Below are positions 1-12,100 of a DNA stretch of 64,000 nucleotides, piece after piece; position 1 is the stretch's first letter, and the number at the start of each line of letters is the position of its first letter. A model generated the notes under the pieces. The model was not told the DNA's origin. It saw only the letters and a program-made list of their open reading frames with translations, and did no database searches. The stretch comes from Lingula anatina (Eukaryota; Brachiopoda; Lingulata; Lingulida; Lingulidae). A program made the translations under genes and the position numbers. The stretch covers positions 1 to 64,000 of the forward strand of contig NW_019776180.1 of the NCBI RefSeq assembly GCF_001039355.2, written 5' to 3'.

Positions 1-1983
1 GACCAAAGAATGGAAGAAGGCTTCTTATATAACATTCCAATGTATATTTTGTCAGATGTATTGCTTCCTGAACAATCCCCACAAAGCTCAAATTGGCTGC
101 AACTTTCAGAATTTATTTTTGCAATAATGCAGTGTTTAGAAGTAGTGTGGAATTAAGACTAAAACCATTGTAGAAATTGCCATCAAGGTTGATGAACTGA
201 GAATGTTATTATTGATCCACTGAAACTTGAGTGCTGCCTCTATTCCCCAATATGTCAACATGTATAACAATTGCAAAGCACCTTGCTACAAATTATTACA
301 AAAAAATTGCTTAGTCCCAATCCCAACCCTAAAATAAGTGAAGTTATATTCCATAAATATTAACAAATTGTAAGACCAAACTCCAAGTGTGTCTAAATGT
401 TAAAATCTTAAAGTAACAGGAAAAAGAATTAAATACCATAGCATACGTATGCTTTCATCCTATTTATAAACATTACTGGCTCCTCAATTTTTGGTATACT
501 ATCCCAATTGAATGATTTCAAATTCCAAAACCTTAAAATCTAAAATAATGGGACATGAAACCATTTCAAATATGGTATTATGTTTCTGATTGTTAAATTT
601 GTATATATGCATACTGGCTTTACATTTGGCATAAATCCACAATCAAATTTTATGATTACCAATCCCCAATTCCCATATAAACTCTGTATAAACAATATAA
701 ATCTTATACAATGCTAAAATGACCCAAAATAGAACTCTTGAATATCACATAATTTTACACCCAACAATAATATGAAATCTGTATTAAAAAACTCACAAAA
801 ATCTACAACATATTTAACAATATTCACCCTCGGTTTCAGAGTTTACAGGAAATGGTAGAGCCATGCTGATGATAGAGGTTTAGCAGTAGCTATTAAACCA
901 AAGGCCATTAAGGTCTACAAGTTCATTTATAAAATACCAGAACAGCTTAACATGTTTTAATTAACTTCCAGTAAAGTCTGAAACTCCCAGTGACAATAAC
1001 TAGTTCAACACAAAATCGAAAGATAGAATTTAGCTGAATTGCATCTTTCTGGGTTCTTTTAATATTAATAATAGATACGCTATCCATACATATACTTGTG
1101 CTTTTACAGTGCTCTAAATCAAGCCTTGATGATACATTACACAAAATGTACAAACTTAATCATTACTGGCCAATTGAAATAATACATACATGATTACTCT
1201 ATAGGGATATATTTCTCACCAATCTACTATACCTTGTACCATGTGGTTCAATAGCATTTCTTGCAATTAAATAAATAAATAAAATAAGAAATATCCAAAT
1301 TATGTGAATTTTTAAAAGCAATCACCTTTTTGTCAAATCTTCATGCCCAAGAGGAAGACTGCCTTAGTTACTCTTTGCATTTATGGAAAACATACATATT
1401 ACTTAAAAATACAAAAATACTGGAATATTCAAACTTATGAAGAGATGACAAGTACAGCTAGCAAAATCCTTATCTAGATTGTGCGCACACTTTAAAGAGG
1501 GGAACTTTTTGAAAGGATATATACATCCTGAATGCAAGCATAAAAGAGTTCAGTATTTCAACCAGTGCCATACAAAACTGCAAAGCAGGCTCCCTAAATA
1601 CTACGGGTAAATGGCATGGCTAATATAATTATATACTTAAAATTAGACTGTGAAGTATACAATATTGGAAGCTTGCTATTCATGGGCTGACACTTAAAAA
1701 GCAAACATATAAAAAATTTTAAATTATAAGTAGATAACTTACATCCATTATAAAGCCATTTTAGTTAAAGGATCTATGGTTAAGAACATTTTTATTGCCC
1801 TCGCTTTATTTTTAATTTTTATTTAACTTGCTAATGGGGGATTACAAAACATTATGTAACGCATGTCTTGTGATCCTTAAATGCAAGATAGTTAATATAA
1901 GATGTTTTAACCATAGATTTTATAACTAAAGTGTCTTTATTACAGATGTAATGAATCTTTTTATAATTTTGTCTGTGATTTTC

Positions 1984-2163
1984 GGATATCAATCTGGCCT
2001 AGGCTGATTTTAAACCTGCCTAGGTGATATAGAAATTCCAATCTTGCCTGGGGCCAATTTGAAATCTGCCTAAGCCAGTTTGAAATTTCAATTTTGCCTA
2101 GGACTGAAATTGCAAACTTGCCTAGGCAATTGAAAATCTTCCTTGATTTAAACCTTGCCTATG
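1984..2163. repeat. Degenerate GCCTAGG tandem repeat
   Basis: About six imperfect units of 25-40 bp, each built around TTGCCTAGG or CTGCCTAGG followed by a variant of TTTGAAAT. Units are visible at roughly 1998, 2019, 2045, 2067, 2093 and 2119. The spacing is irregular, so this is a decayed minisatellite. It sits in the 3' flank of REV3L and no function is claimed. Confidence 0.6.
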
Positions 2164-2213
2164 ACATACAGATAGAATAGAACTCCAATGTGAAATCTGG
2201 CTACTAGTTTTAA

Positions 2214-2214
<1 letters not shown>

Positions 2215-2247
<33 letters not shown>
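2215..2247. repeat. Poly-A tract, 33 bases
   Basis: An uninterrupted run of A on the plus strand (poly-T in the REV3L sense). It follows directly on the GCCTAGG repeat. It could be an old retroposon tail, but no element body could be recognised on either side. Confidence 0.8.
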
Positions 2248-2249
<2 letters not shown>

Positions 2250-2467
2250 TTCCAGTGAATTTGTACTTGATTTTCAACTTAAAATGCTTCTGTTTTATGT
2301 CAAACCTGTGAAGACAGGTAGTTTTATGGCAAAAGTTATTTCTGATGTTATTTTTCACTTTAATTTTAACTGATATCTTAAAACATCTTCAATAACACTT
2401 AGACTGATATTTTTGTGACCCTTGACTCTTCTGTATTTAATACTGCTCCTTTAAAAAATGAATGTTT

Positions 2468-2473
2468 TTTATT
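2468..2473 (-). terminator. Candidate REV3L polyadenylation signal
   Basis: TTTATT on the plus strand reads AATAAA on the minus strand, about 110 nt after the REV3L stop codon. Further AATAAA hexamers on the same strand lie at 1805-1810 and 1791-1796. The nearest one fits a short 3' untranslated region. AT-rich DNA makes chance matches common, so the choice is tentative. Confidence 0.35.
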
Positions 2474-2581
2474 TGTCTTATTTTACCCTTTAAAGCTTAA
2501 TTTCAATCTTCAAAAACATTGTCTGTATATGGTGCCAACCTTAAAGAAAGTTGAGCTCCAAAAATTGTCCCACTGTATGTT

Positions 2582-3149
2582 TTAAAACATATCTTCAATG
2601 ACCTGTCTTAGCCTTGGGGCCTGTTGGACCTCCTTTGTTGCTCTGTCAAGTCTGTACAGTATTGGACAGTCCAGTGAAGTACATGGCATATTAGAATCCA
2701 TAGTTCCCATGCAGCTTCCGCAGATCTGAAAAGTATAATTCCTTTTTTAGAAAGAGCAAATCTCTCCCCAAAAAAATTATTGTGTAAATGATTCTTTAAA
2801 AATTAACATTGCCTCACTCTTCAATGTGATAAAGACAAATGATGAATCATTTGAAGTTGAAATTGTTGTTATGTGGACAGCATTTTTTACTTGTCTACCT
2901 CTTATAAACTTAAAATGGTTCATAATTATGGAATATATTACATGCACTCATTGTAGATAAACTTTGCAAACTTGAAAATATAGTCACCTTCAATAACTGC
3001 TGCTGGGTCCTCTCCCACTTAAGAATTCTGCTGTTCAGCACGGTCACAGCTGTCTGAGGGTCAGTCTGGCACTGACCACACACCCCCTGCTTGGTTAATT
3101 CCCCACATACTGGACAATTAATATTGTTGAAATACTGGGAGATTGTTCC
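2582..3149 (-). CDS. REV3L: REV3L coding exons 33-34: C-terminal cysteine motifs
   Basis: Exon 33 is 2988-3149 and exon 34 is 2582-2725. Exon 33 opens with GTISQYF and carries the CysA motif with cysteines near residues 3619, 3622, 3631 and 3634. Exon 34 carries CysB with cysteines near 3663, 3666, 3676 and 3681. In the B-family polymerases CysA binds zinc, while CysB holds a 4Fe-4S cluster and docks the POLD2/POLD3 accessory subunits; that is family knowledge. All eight cysteines are present, so accessory-subunit binding is expected to be intact. The protein ends in QVIEDMF. The splice between the exons is phase 0. Confidence 0.95.
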
Positions 3150-6100
3150 CTGGAAAAATATCAAGTTTTTCTTTGAATCAATTGCCAATGGTTAGTAAAA
3201 TCAAAATCTATATATGTACATCAGGTATAGAAGAACTCTGTCATAAGAAATATATATAAAATATACGTAAAACACCTGAAGAAATTAATTCTACAAAGAA
3301 CACTTCTAGCAGGCAAATTAATCTCTAAATCAAATTCATCCTAACCTTCTTTGTATCACTTGCAATATCCATGGCTGGAGCTGCTCTAATCACTCTTGGC
3401 AAATCTTGATACCTAAATGAATTAGATTACTGCGGACTTTATTTCTGTAACATGTGTGTATGTGTGTGGTTGTGTTAGCGTAGCGTGTTTGTCTCTAGAA
3501 AACCCAACCTTTCTCATTTCGGGACACATTGCCTTCACACGTGTCGTACACATTTACAGGTAAATACGGACTTGATTAATTTGCTTTTTGTTATTTATGT
3601 TATTTAAGAGTTTAGTTTAGCTTTATTTTGTTATAAAAATAAGTATATTTTAGTTCGTTTTTCATGTTATTTCATCTCGAATGTGTTTTATTTCTTTTCA
3701 GTCTTAGTTCATCTTATTTGTTCTGTTTGTTCTTTTAAATTACTTTGAGACATTTGCCCTCTCACATGTGTCGTTTACATGTAACAGGTCTGGCAATTAA
3801 CAAATTTATTCTAAAATGTTCTCAAGTCATTTACAAGTTGCGGATGCTACTGTTACATTTCTATTACAGAAATTGATTTTAAATCATTTAACAAGAAAAA
3901 ACTTAAATGAAGACCCTCACAAAATGCCATTAGAAATTAGTGTTCAATAAATATTGCTAACTTCCGTTGAAAAAAATTCTCACAATGTGTTCACAACTTA
4001 TCAGAATTGATTATATCCTGTAACGATAACTGGATTCTGAAAATCAAAGTCAACTTACCTCCAATTTGCTTTCACAGTGTCAAGGTATAGCGTATAACAT
4101 ATAAGACACTATTTCAATCATCCTACAGCATGCTTCATTATGCTATTCACTTACCATGAAAAAACATCTACCCCAATCAATGAGAACAGTCTTGCCAGTG
4201 GGGGCAGAATTTGCTTGGTGATGTAATAGACAGCGTTGAGGCGTAGACTGGAGTCTTGAAGAACCTCCACAGGGCTACGTACTAGCTGTATCAGTGGAAG
4301 ACCTGGGCTGCCGTATACAATAACGTAGGGAACTCGCTCGCCCACCCTGGGTTCACTACGACGATCAGCTGCCAACATTTTCCTATCAAGTTTTACAAAA
4401 AATTTTAGTGCCACATCTAGATCTACTCAATGTATCAATAGGAAAAGTACAGACATCATGAAAGCTAGGAGTGCAAAAAATCAAGTATATTCAATATACT
4501 TGATTTTTTATCAATACTTTTTGAAACAATTATTGTCTTGCTTATATTTCTATGTATAAATAATTAATGGTACAAACTGGAAGTACAATAGCTTGACTGA
4601 CATGTATCAACTTGTTACTCTGGTTTAATATTGGATTTTTAGTTAACTGCAAATCAATGAGATTCATAAGTATACTTGTGTTATTGCAGTAATAATATAG
4701 TGGTAAAATTACACATGACCAATAGGACAAACATGTCACAAAATGATAGGATTATGCATAATAACAATGTGAATAAAGTGGCAATATAACCACTGGGGGA
4801 ATTTACTTTGACAGTTCCAAAGCTGGCACACAAGCCATTGGTTTGTAGCCTGCTTTTCCTCTGTACTCTTTGGCGAAGATCAAATCCTGCATGCTGGCCT
4901 TTCCTTCCATCACCTTTACACATTGCTTCTGCACATACTGCTTCACCTGGGAAACGTCGCGGGTGGTGAAGAGAATCTTGATGGATCGCTCTAGTATCTA
5001 AAAGATAAGACAGCATACCTGGACACTGTGCATGCACTCTTTTATGCAGGAGAGAATTCTCCATGTATTTCTCCTGGATTTTAAGGACCAAAAAATTTCT
5101 AGTGGATTGTTTATATCTCACCAATCTATGCTAATTGTTATTTGATTGTTCACAAACATCTGGCTTATTATTATTATTATTTTTGCAAGTGGCCTCCCAA
5201 AGTTCTTCAAGGCAATGAGTTGAAAAATAACCTACTGCATTTCAACCCACCAACATCAAAATTCTTTATTTAAATGAAATTGTAACAAGTACAATTTAGG
5301 GATGGGGGAAGGGGGGGGGGGGGGTTGATTGAACAAACAATCTTTGTTTATTCACCTTTGACACTGCACTACAGGAGTCTCTCCTCACAGTCTCGATACC
5401 CTTGGCATCAAAAACTGGTTCCTTCTGGTCTACTGTCTCGTACATGAAGCCCACATACCTTTTCTTTGTCTGAAGAACACATGGCAGATACACCTGGAAA
5501 AGAGGATATAAATTTTTTTCAAAGTAAATATACAGTGAACAATCATTGATGTCAAACTAAAATGCCATAAAACACACTTTTACAAAGAAATCATTTACAA
5601 TATTTTCTACATGGTGTCAGTTATAAAGCAAGGAAATACAAATCAATTTTATGAAAAAACAGGATTCCTATAAAATAAACCAATGACACCATAGTTACAG
5701 AAACACTGTATGTTAAAAAAACATGAAACCAATACACCAAAGTAAAATACCTTTTCAAATTTAAGTTTGATAGGTTTGGGATTGGCAGCAGTGACTGCAT
5801 CTGCAATTTCTTGTCCAATTTTAAAAGCTTGCTCTTTAGTCCTTCCTTTCAGCAATATGAACAAGCTGTCAGTGTCTCCATACACCACCTTGGCTCCCCA
5901 TTTTTCAGTCTCCTCTACCATTTGGATGGCTCTTTCTAAAGTTTCTCTGGCCTTGCTTACAATGCTGTCCCCAATCTAAAAAATAAAACAGAAGTATGTC
6001 CATTTTACAAGAACCTGCAAAACAACAGATGAAGTGACAAATGATAACAGTTCAGTTATGAGCAATATGTCTGGTTACTTAAGCCAGGTCTCAAAGAGAA

Positions 6101-9100
6101 TGTCATGCAAATAATCCACGTTCAATTGTCTACCAGATGAGTAGTAAGTAAAATATACTAAATATCAAAAATTAAACAAACAGTAATATGGATTACTGAG
6201 TATAGAGACACTGCTCCATTTACTGCCTATGCAATGACAGGGTGAATATCTCCTACTCACTTCCACACAAGGCATTCTTCCAGAAAAATTAGCCGAGGTG
6301 TAGCCAAAAGTAACATTTGCAATCAGTTTCAAGCCTAACTGTCTGGCATTCAGCAGTCTTTCTAAAGCCTACAATACAAGATATACATTTATCAAAGAAA
6401 CATCATTTAAAAATCATAAAATTTATTCAAGTAATAAATATAAAGGTAAATCCTCATAAAGAAAGGAGTTTCAAATCATTTCGAAGCCTTCATATTTATA
6501 ATATATCCAAACATATGTTAATGATGAATAATTTTGAATATCCAATCTTACTTGGGACAAAAACATACAGTATCTTTTACTTTTATGCCATATACTTGCC
6601 TTGTCCCCCTTGTGTTTCTTCATTGCTTTTTTCACCATCAGTCTTGTATTCAGAATTTCCTCTACCATACTGTAACAAACATTCAAGGTTCAGTAATATT
6701 CTTTGATTATAGTAGATATGTGCATTTTCATTTAATACATTAATAACCCTTATCAATACATTCTGTGAATTTTCAGACTAGCATCAAAAACAACAACAAC
6801 AACATCCTCTAGGACCACATTTGGTTGAAGGTAACATCAAAAAACTTTCAGAAAGAGACTTCTTTACCTGGATATGATCCCTTTCCTCACATCTGACTGG
6901 ACAAAAGCAACTCCACTCGGAGAAACAGACACACTGTTCTTCATTTTCTGCAAAATAAATAAATAATATTTACAAATACTGAAAAGAATCTAGTTGTAAA
7001 TATAGGTAACTGAAAGAACTTTCAACTATTTGCTTTAATATTGAAAGATACCGCATAACGAACAAGTGGATAAAGTGATATTTTCATTCTACAGACAGTT
7101 ATGTAATATTATTCAAGATGTATTAGAATGTTACCTTTAGAGTTGATGGTGTAACCCTCAGAGAGGTGCAGCCAAATTGAAACTCTCCCTCACTGGAAAA
7201 AATAAATACCATAGAGTACCAAAGGATCAAAGATACTACATACATTTTTCTTACTTCATTCATTCGTAATACTTCATACAACAAATGGTCTAAAATATAT
7301 CCTTAATAACTGTGAATGTTTATCTGGTTTAAGCCTTTATTTCACCTTGCTATAAAAATGCAAGATGCAAGCCACTACTACTTCTTTAACTGATAATAAT
7401 AATAATAATGGAAGGAATTAATGTTTGTTCATCAGAACTCAAATTTAGTAGTGAGAATAACTTCTAATAATCACACATATCAAAAGCAATTTCATGCATA
7501 AAAAGGATAGTAACATTTAAAACTACTACAAAATCTCAGAGCACTTAACTTACACTCCATCAACCAATATGACAAGAAATGGGGAGTGATCTTTAATATT
7601 TTGGGCATTTCTACAAAATTTCTGAGCACAAAACTTACTTTGCATCAACCAACTTATCCACTCTGCCCATACAAGTGGAGTAGCAGTAGTTGTAAGCAAT
7701 CATTATAGAAGGATAGAGAGACTGGAAGTCCAGCACCACAACTGGGTGACTATAAAACCTGGACTCTGGCTCTAGGGTAAGTGGAATACACTCTGGTGCC
7801 TTCATCTTTGCCCTCTGTTGAACGCTGGGGGAGACAGCAACATAGTTCATTGGTTTGGCTAGTCTCAGCATCATAGACTCTACACGATACTGAAAAATTA
7901 TGAAAATACCTGTTGTAGCATGATCACGCAGGCCTGACACATATATAAAAGATGGGGTTATACTCCTTGCCTTGATACAATATGCTAATGATAGAAATAT
8001 TATTTCTAGTGTGTTTAATATCTTATGTCAAAATTTCAAAAATATTTTACAACCTTCCTTCTGATTAAATTTAAAATACAACTGCAGTAAAAAACAATCT
8101 TTGTCTACTTGTTACATTCAAATCAAATTAAGCATTCCTTTTTCTCCAATTATGCTACTAACCTGAGAGCCCCTTGACAGCACATGGTAGAACTCTATAC
8201 CAAACACCCTGCCAAATTCACTGGTTTTCTCAATAAGGTCCAGCTGCTGCATTATCTCTATGTTTCCTTTAGTTCTGGTTACATAGTGAGCAATAGTCCT
8301 CCATCTGAATCAATCACAATTTAGTATAATGAAGTTTACACCTTAAGAGTGCAGCTGCTTCATTTTATATTATTTCATTATTTACTCATTCAGTTGCATA
8401 TTGATTAATTTACTTATTTATTCACTTATCATTCTTTTGTTTCCTCAATTTAAGTTTCCTTACTTATTTTGTAAATTAATTTTTTTTGACAACAGAAATT
8501 GGCCATACTCTCCTTCAGTAATAAGATTTTATAAGTGAAAAAAAAACACAAAAAACATACAGCAGGACAAGTATTTATGTAAGTATTACCTGTACAAATC
8601 TGTCCTATGTCCATACCAAGATGTCAATTGCTTGAAAGAGAAACATGGAATTCTTCTATGAAGTACATGGAATGCAATGTTCTCAAAAGAGTAGATATTC
8701 AAGGTCACCTGAAATAAAAGTTGGATGAATTAATAAGATTTGTGTTTGGAACATTCAATTTGATTTTTATTCTACATTCTGAAAATGATGTCATAAAACA
8801 GTAAGTAATTAAGTTAATTATAAAAATTTTGAAAATTAAGAAAAAAAATCCACTTGAAGAACTTTGTTTGGAGAACCATGGTATAACATTTTTCTTTAGA
8901 CAAAACTGATTAGCCAATTAATGAGCAGAGACTCATTTGCTTTTGAACGTACGATACCTAACTGGAACCGCAGCTAAATTTCCTTTCAATCATTAGAAAT
9001 TTCAAGCCATTTTGTTTGGCATCTCATATTATGAAGCTAAATATTAAATTCAATCAGAATACTGTCATGAAATATCAGAGGTACATAATATATAGTATAT

Positions 9101-12100
9101 CTACCTCATGTCTAAGAATCCTCCATAAATTCAATACTATCCTCCCAGCAATGTGAATTTCAGAGTTATAATCTGCTCCCCACTCATCTTTCTCTGCACT
9201 GAAGCTACTCCTTTTGTCTTCACCTTTGATAAACAAATAATATGCAATCTGTAGTATTCAGTGAACTGTGACCAAAATCATAATTAAATGAAAATCTGGT
9301 TTTGAAAGCGTTAATTATGTTTCATTGACAGTGTCTACATAATTGTAGAATTGTTGTGAACAACTTAACTTGAGAAGCTGCTATGTTTTGAAAAAGTTGT
9401 GTCTTCATAATTATGGAATTCATTGTTGTAAACTACTATATGTGAGAACCTGGTATATGTTGAAAAGGTTCATTTTTTTTTTACTGGCAGCCTTCTTAAT
9501 TGTGGAATTCATTGTTGTACATTATAATACCTGGAATTCTAGATATCAGAGAGCACAGGTTAACTTCCAGGTGGGCAGCCCTCTGCAAGAGGTACCCCCA
9601 TGACAGCATCTGGATCTCAAAACCAACCAATATGTCAGGATCCCATCTGAAAATTGGAGAACAAAATAAAATTAATGTGCACTGACTATATGGAAGGAAG
9701 TATGGTGGTTCAATTTTGTGAATAGTTTTATTAGATTAAATGTAAAGTTAAAGAAAAATGTGATGTTAATAATAGTGGTAACTGATTAAAAAAAGCCTGA
9801 CATTAAAAAAATCTATCAAATTATCTTTTATCTTACATTGGGAGTTTCTGAGAGCCTGAGAAGAAGATGCATTATTCCAGTATAAGCACACTTACTTCCT
9901 CAAAAGCTCCAGAAACTTCACAAATAACTCTCTCTCATCCTTCACATAGGACGTCTCCATCAAACTGACTCCAGACTTCTGTAACAATGTCTTCTCCCTG
10001 TGGCTCAACTTTCCAGTGCTTGGGCCTGCCGCATCTGCCGATAGTCTCCGACCTTCATCTTGCTCCAAACTGGCCGAAACTGGATCCACAATAATGACCC
10101 CCGTTGATGTCCTTTTCTCAGTCTCTGTGGTGTCATTAAGAATGTGATAAAACACTGAACCTATGGCATCAAATTCTGGGTCTGGTCTAAGATCCCCTCT
10201 GGTCCAGATAAAAAGTTCCATGCTCATGACTGTCAGATGTTGTACCTGTAATAAAGTACATAAATACATAAGATGTTTCCAAATTCAATTTGCAGTTTTT
10301 GTTATTATTCATTAACTTTTTCTCTAAAAAATCACAATCAACAAATTCATTCAAAATGTAAGGAAAAAATTTATTGAAATTTTTAATGCGTCACTGAAAT
10401 TAAAGTGTACAAAATATGTATTGCAACTGGTATATATAATCTTTTTTCTTTATTTTTTCTTAAACTTTACCTCATGCACAGCTTTGGCATCTTGTAAATT
10501 CTGAAGACTGACTTTGAAACCGTAAGTGTTGTTGGGAGAAGGTCCCTCAATTTGAGAAACAATTCTCTGGTTGAGAGGGGTCCCTGCAGCATTCTGGAGA
10601 AAACAAAAACATCATGCACACTTAAAAAAGCTTCAAGGTCCAAAAAATATAGAAATATTCATGTTCTATATTGCCTTTGGTGAGGCAATGTTACATTGTT
10701 TCATGACACTAATATCAGAGCCTTCAGTAAATCTAAAAACTTATTGGTTTAAATGGTTCTAAAGTTCTTGCCATGATCATAGAAAAAGGAAATTAAATGC
10801 TGGTCATAGATTTCAGTGAGATAAACAAACCTAAATAATGTGTCAAATAATGGTTTACCTTCATCTGACTTGACAACAAAGTCTTTCTCAACAAGTTCTC
10901 AGTTCCAGTTGACAGCCGTCTAATTCTTGATAACTTTCTCGCTGGAGTTGCTGCTGAGGTAGAGGGAGAATCATCATTTCCAGTTTTCATCTTCTCACCT
11001 ACAATTGGTGTACAACTTGGAACCTCAATGTCAATAAATGAGGCCTTTTTAACTGGTGTACTGTGCTGTAAACTGGAGTTGGAATCTTCAGACACCTTTC
11101 TTTTCCTACTCTGAGGTATTGACGGAGTGCTTGTAGAAGGTGTAACATCATCTGAGAGTTTTCTTTTTCTGCTAACAGATGGCGTCGCTGTGCATGCTGA
11201 CAGAGGTGGTGACTGGTCCCACCTTGTTGGTGATTTCAATCTTGCAGGTGGGTTGGAGATCTCTTTCTCATAACTGACCGATTCTACATCTTTGCTATCT
11301 GAAAGTGTGCGTTTCAGGTAGACAATTTTCACAAAGTCTGGTTTTGATGTTTTTGGCATAACATCTGGTCCCTTTTCATCAATTGCAATTTCACATGACT
11401 CAGATTTCTTGTCAGAGAGAGAGGGTTCCACTTTTGTACTTTCACAGGGGTCTGTACTCTTTGGAATCTTTTCTTCTTTTGCACCTTTACCATGAAGCCA
11501 TCTCCTCACAGACCTGACATTTGGAGGTGGCCTACATGGAGTCATCACCACTTTAGTGTTTCCATGCAAACTTTTCTTCAGTTCAGGATTTTTCTTGATT
11601 TCATCAATCAAACTGAAGTCATCACCCTGAGACAGGAACTCTTGACCTGAGAATTTTGATGCCATTCTGAATTGCCAACCTTGTATCATGGTGATGGGTA
11701 ATTCAGTTCTATAATCTGGCAAATCTGCCACCTATAAATATCATAATGCGCAAGTTATTATAAAAAGAGATAGTTACAGACACTACAGGTTATATTGGCA
11801 AGTAAAAACTAAATTTCTTATCTACATCGTTTTTATATATATTTATATAGTAAATATTTATTTATTTAGGAGGTCCACAGAGGTAACAGAAATCTCAAGC
11901 TGATGTGTCAAAGAGAGGTAATATTTTATAAATTTACCAGGGGTGACTGCAGTTTCAACACTCTGCCTCCAAGCTCTCTGAAAATAAAAATGGAAATATG
12001 CAATGATTTTTCAATTTGCCCAATAGTCACTTGCGCTTTCTAAGTTCAAATTCGGCACCACGACAATTTTTCAAACAAGCAATTTAGTAGCTTTCATATT

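Larger units (their letters stand above)
1..2581. other. 3' flank of REV3L, no gene recognised
   Basis: This stretch lies downstream of the REV3L stop codon. It is AT-rich, has only short chance reading frames and shows no exon that I can link to a known protein. It contains a degenerate GCCTAGG tandem repeat (1984-2163), a 33-base poly-A tract (2215-2247) and candidate REV3L polyadenylation signals on the minus strand. Part of it next to 2581 must be REV3L 3' untranslated sequence, but where the transcript ends cannot be decided from sequence alone. Confidence 0.6.

Noticed and set aside
4681-5124. 147-codon minus-strand open frame over REV3L exon 30
   Set aside because: It is out of frame with the conserved pol zeta sequence; the true exon is 4807-4997 in another frame.
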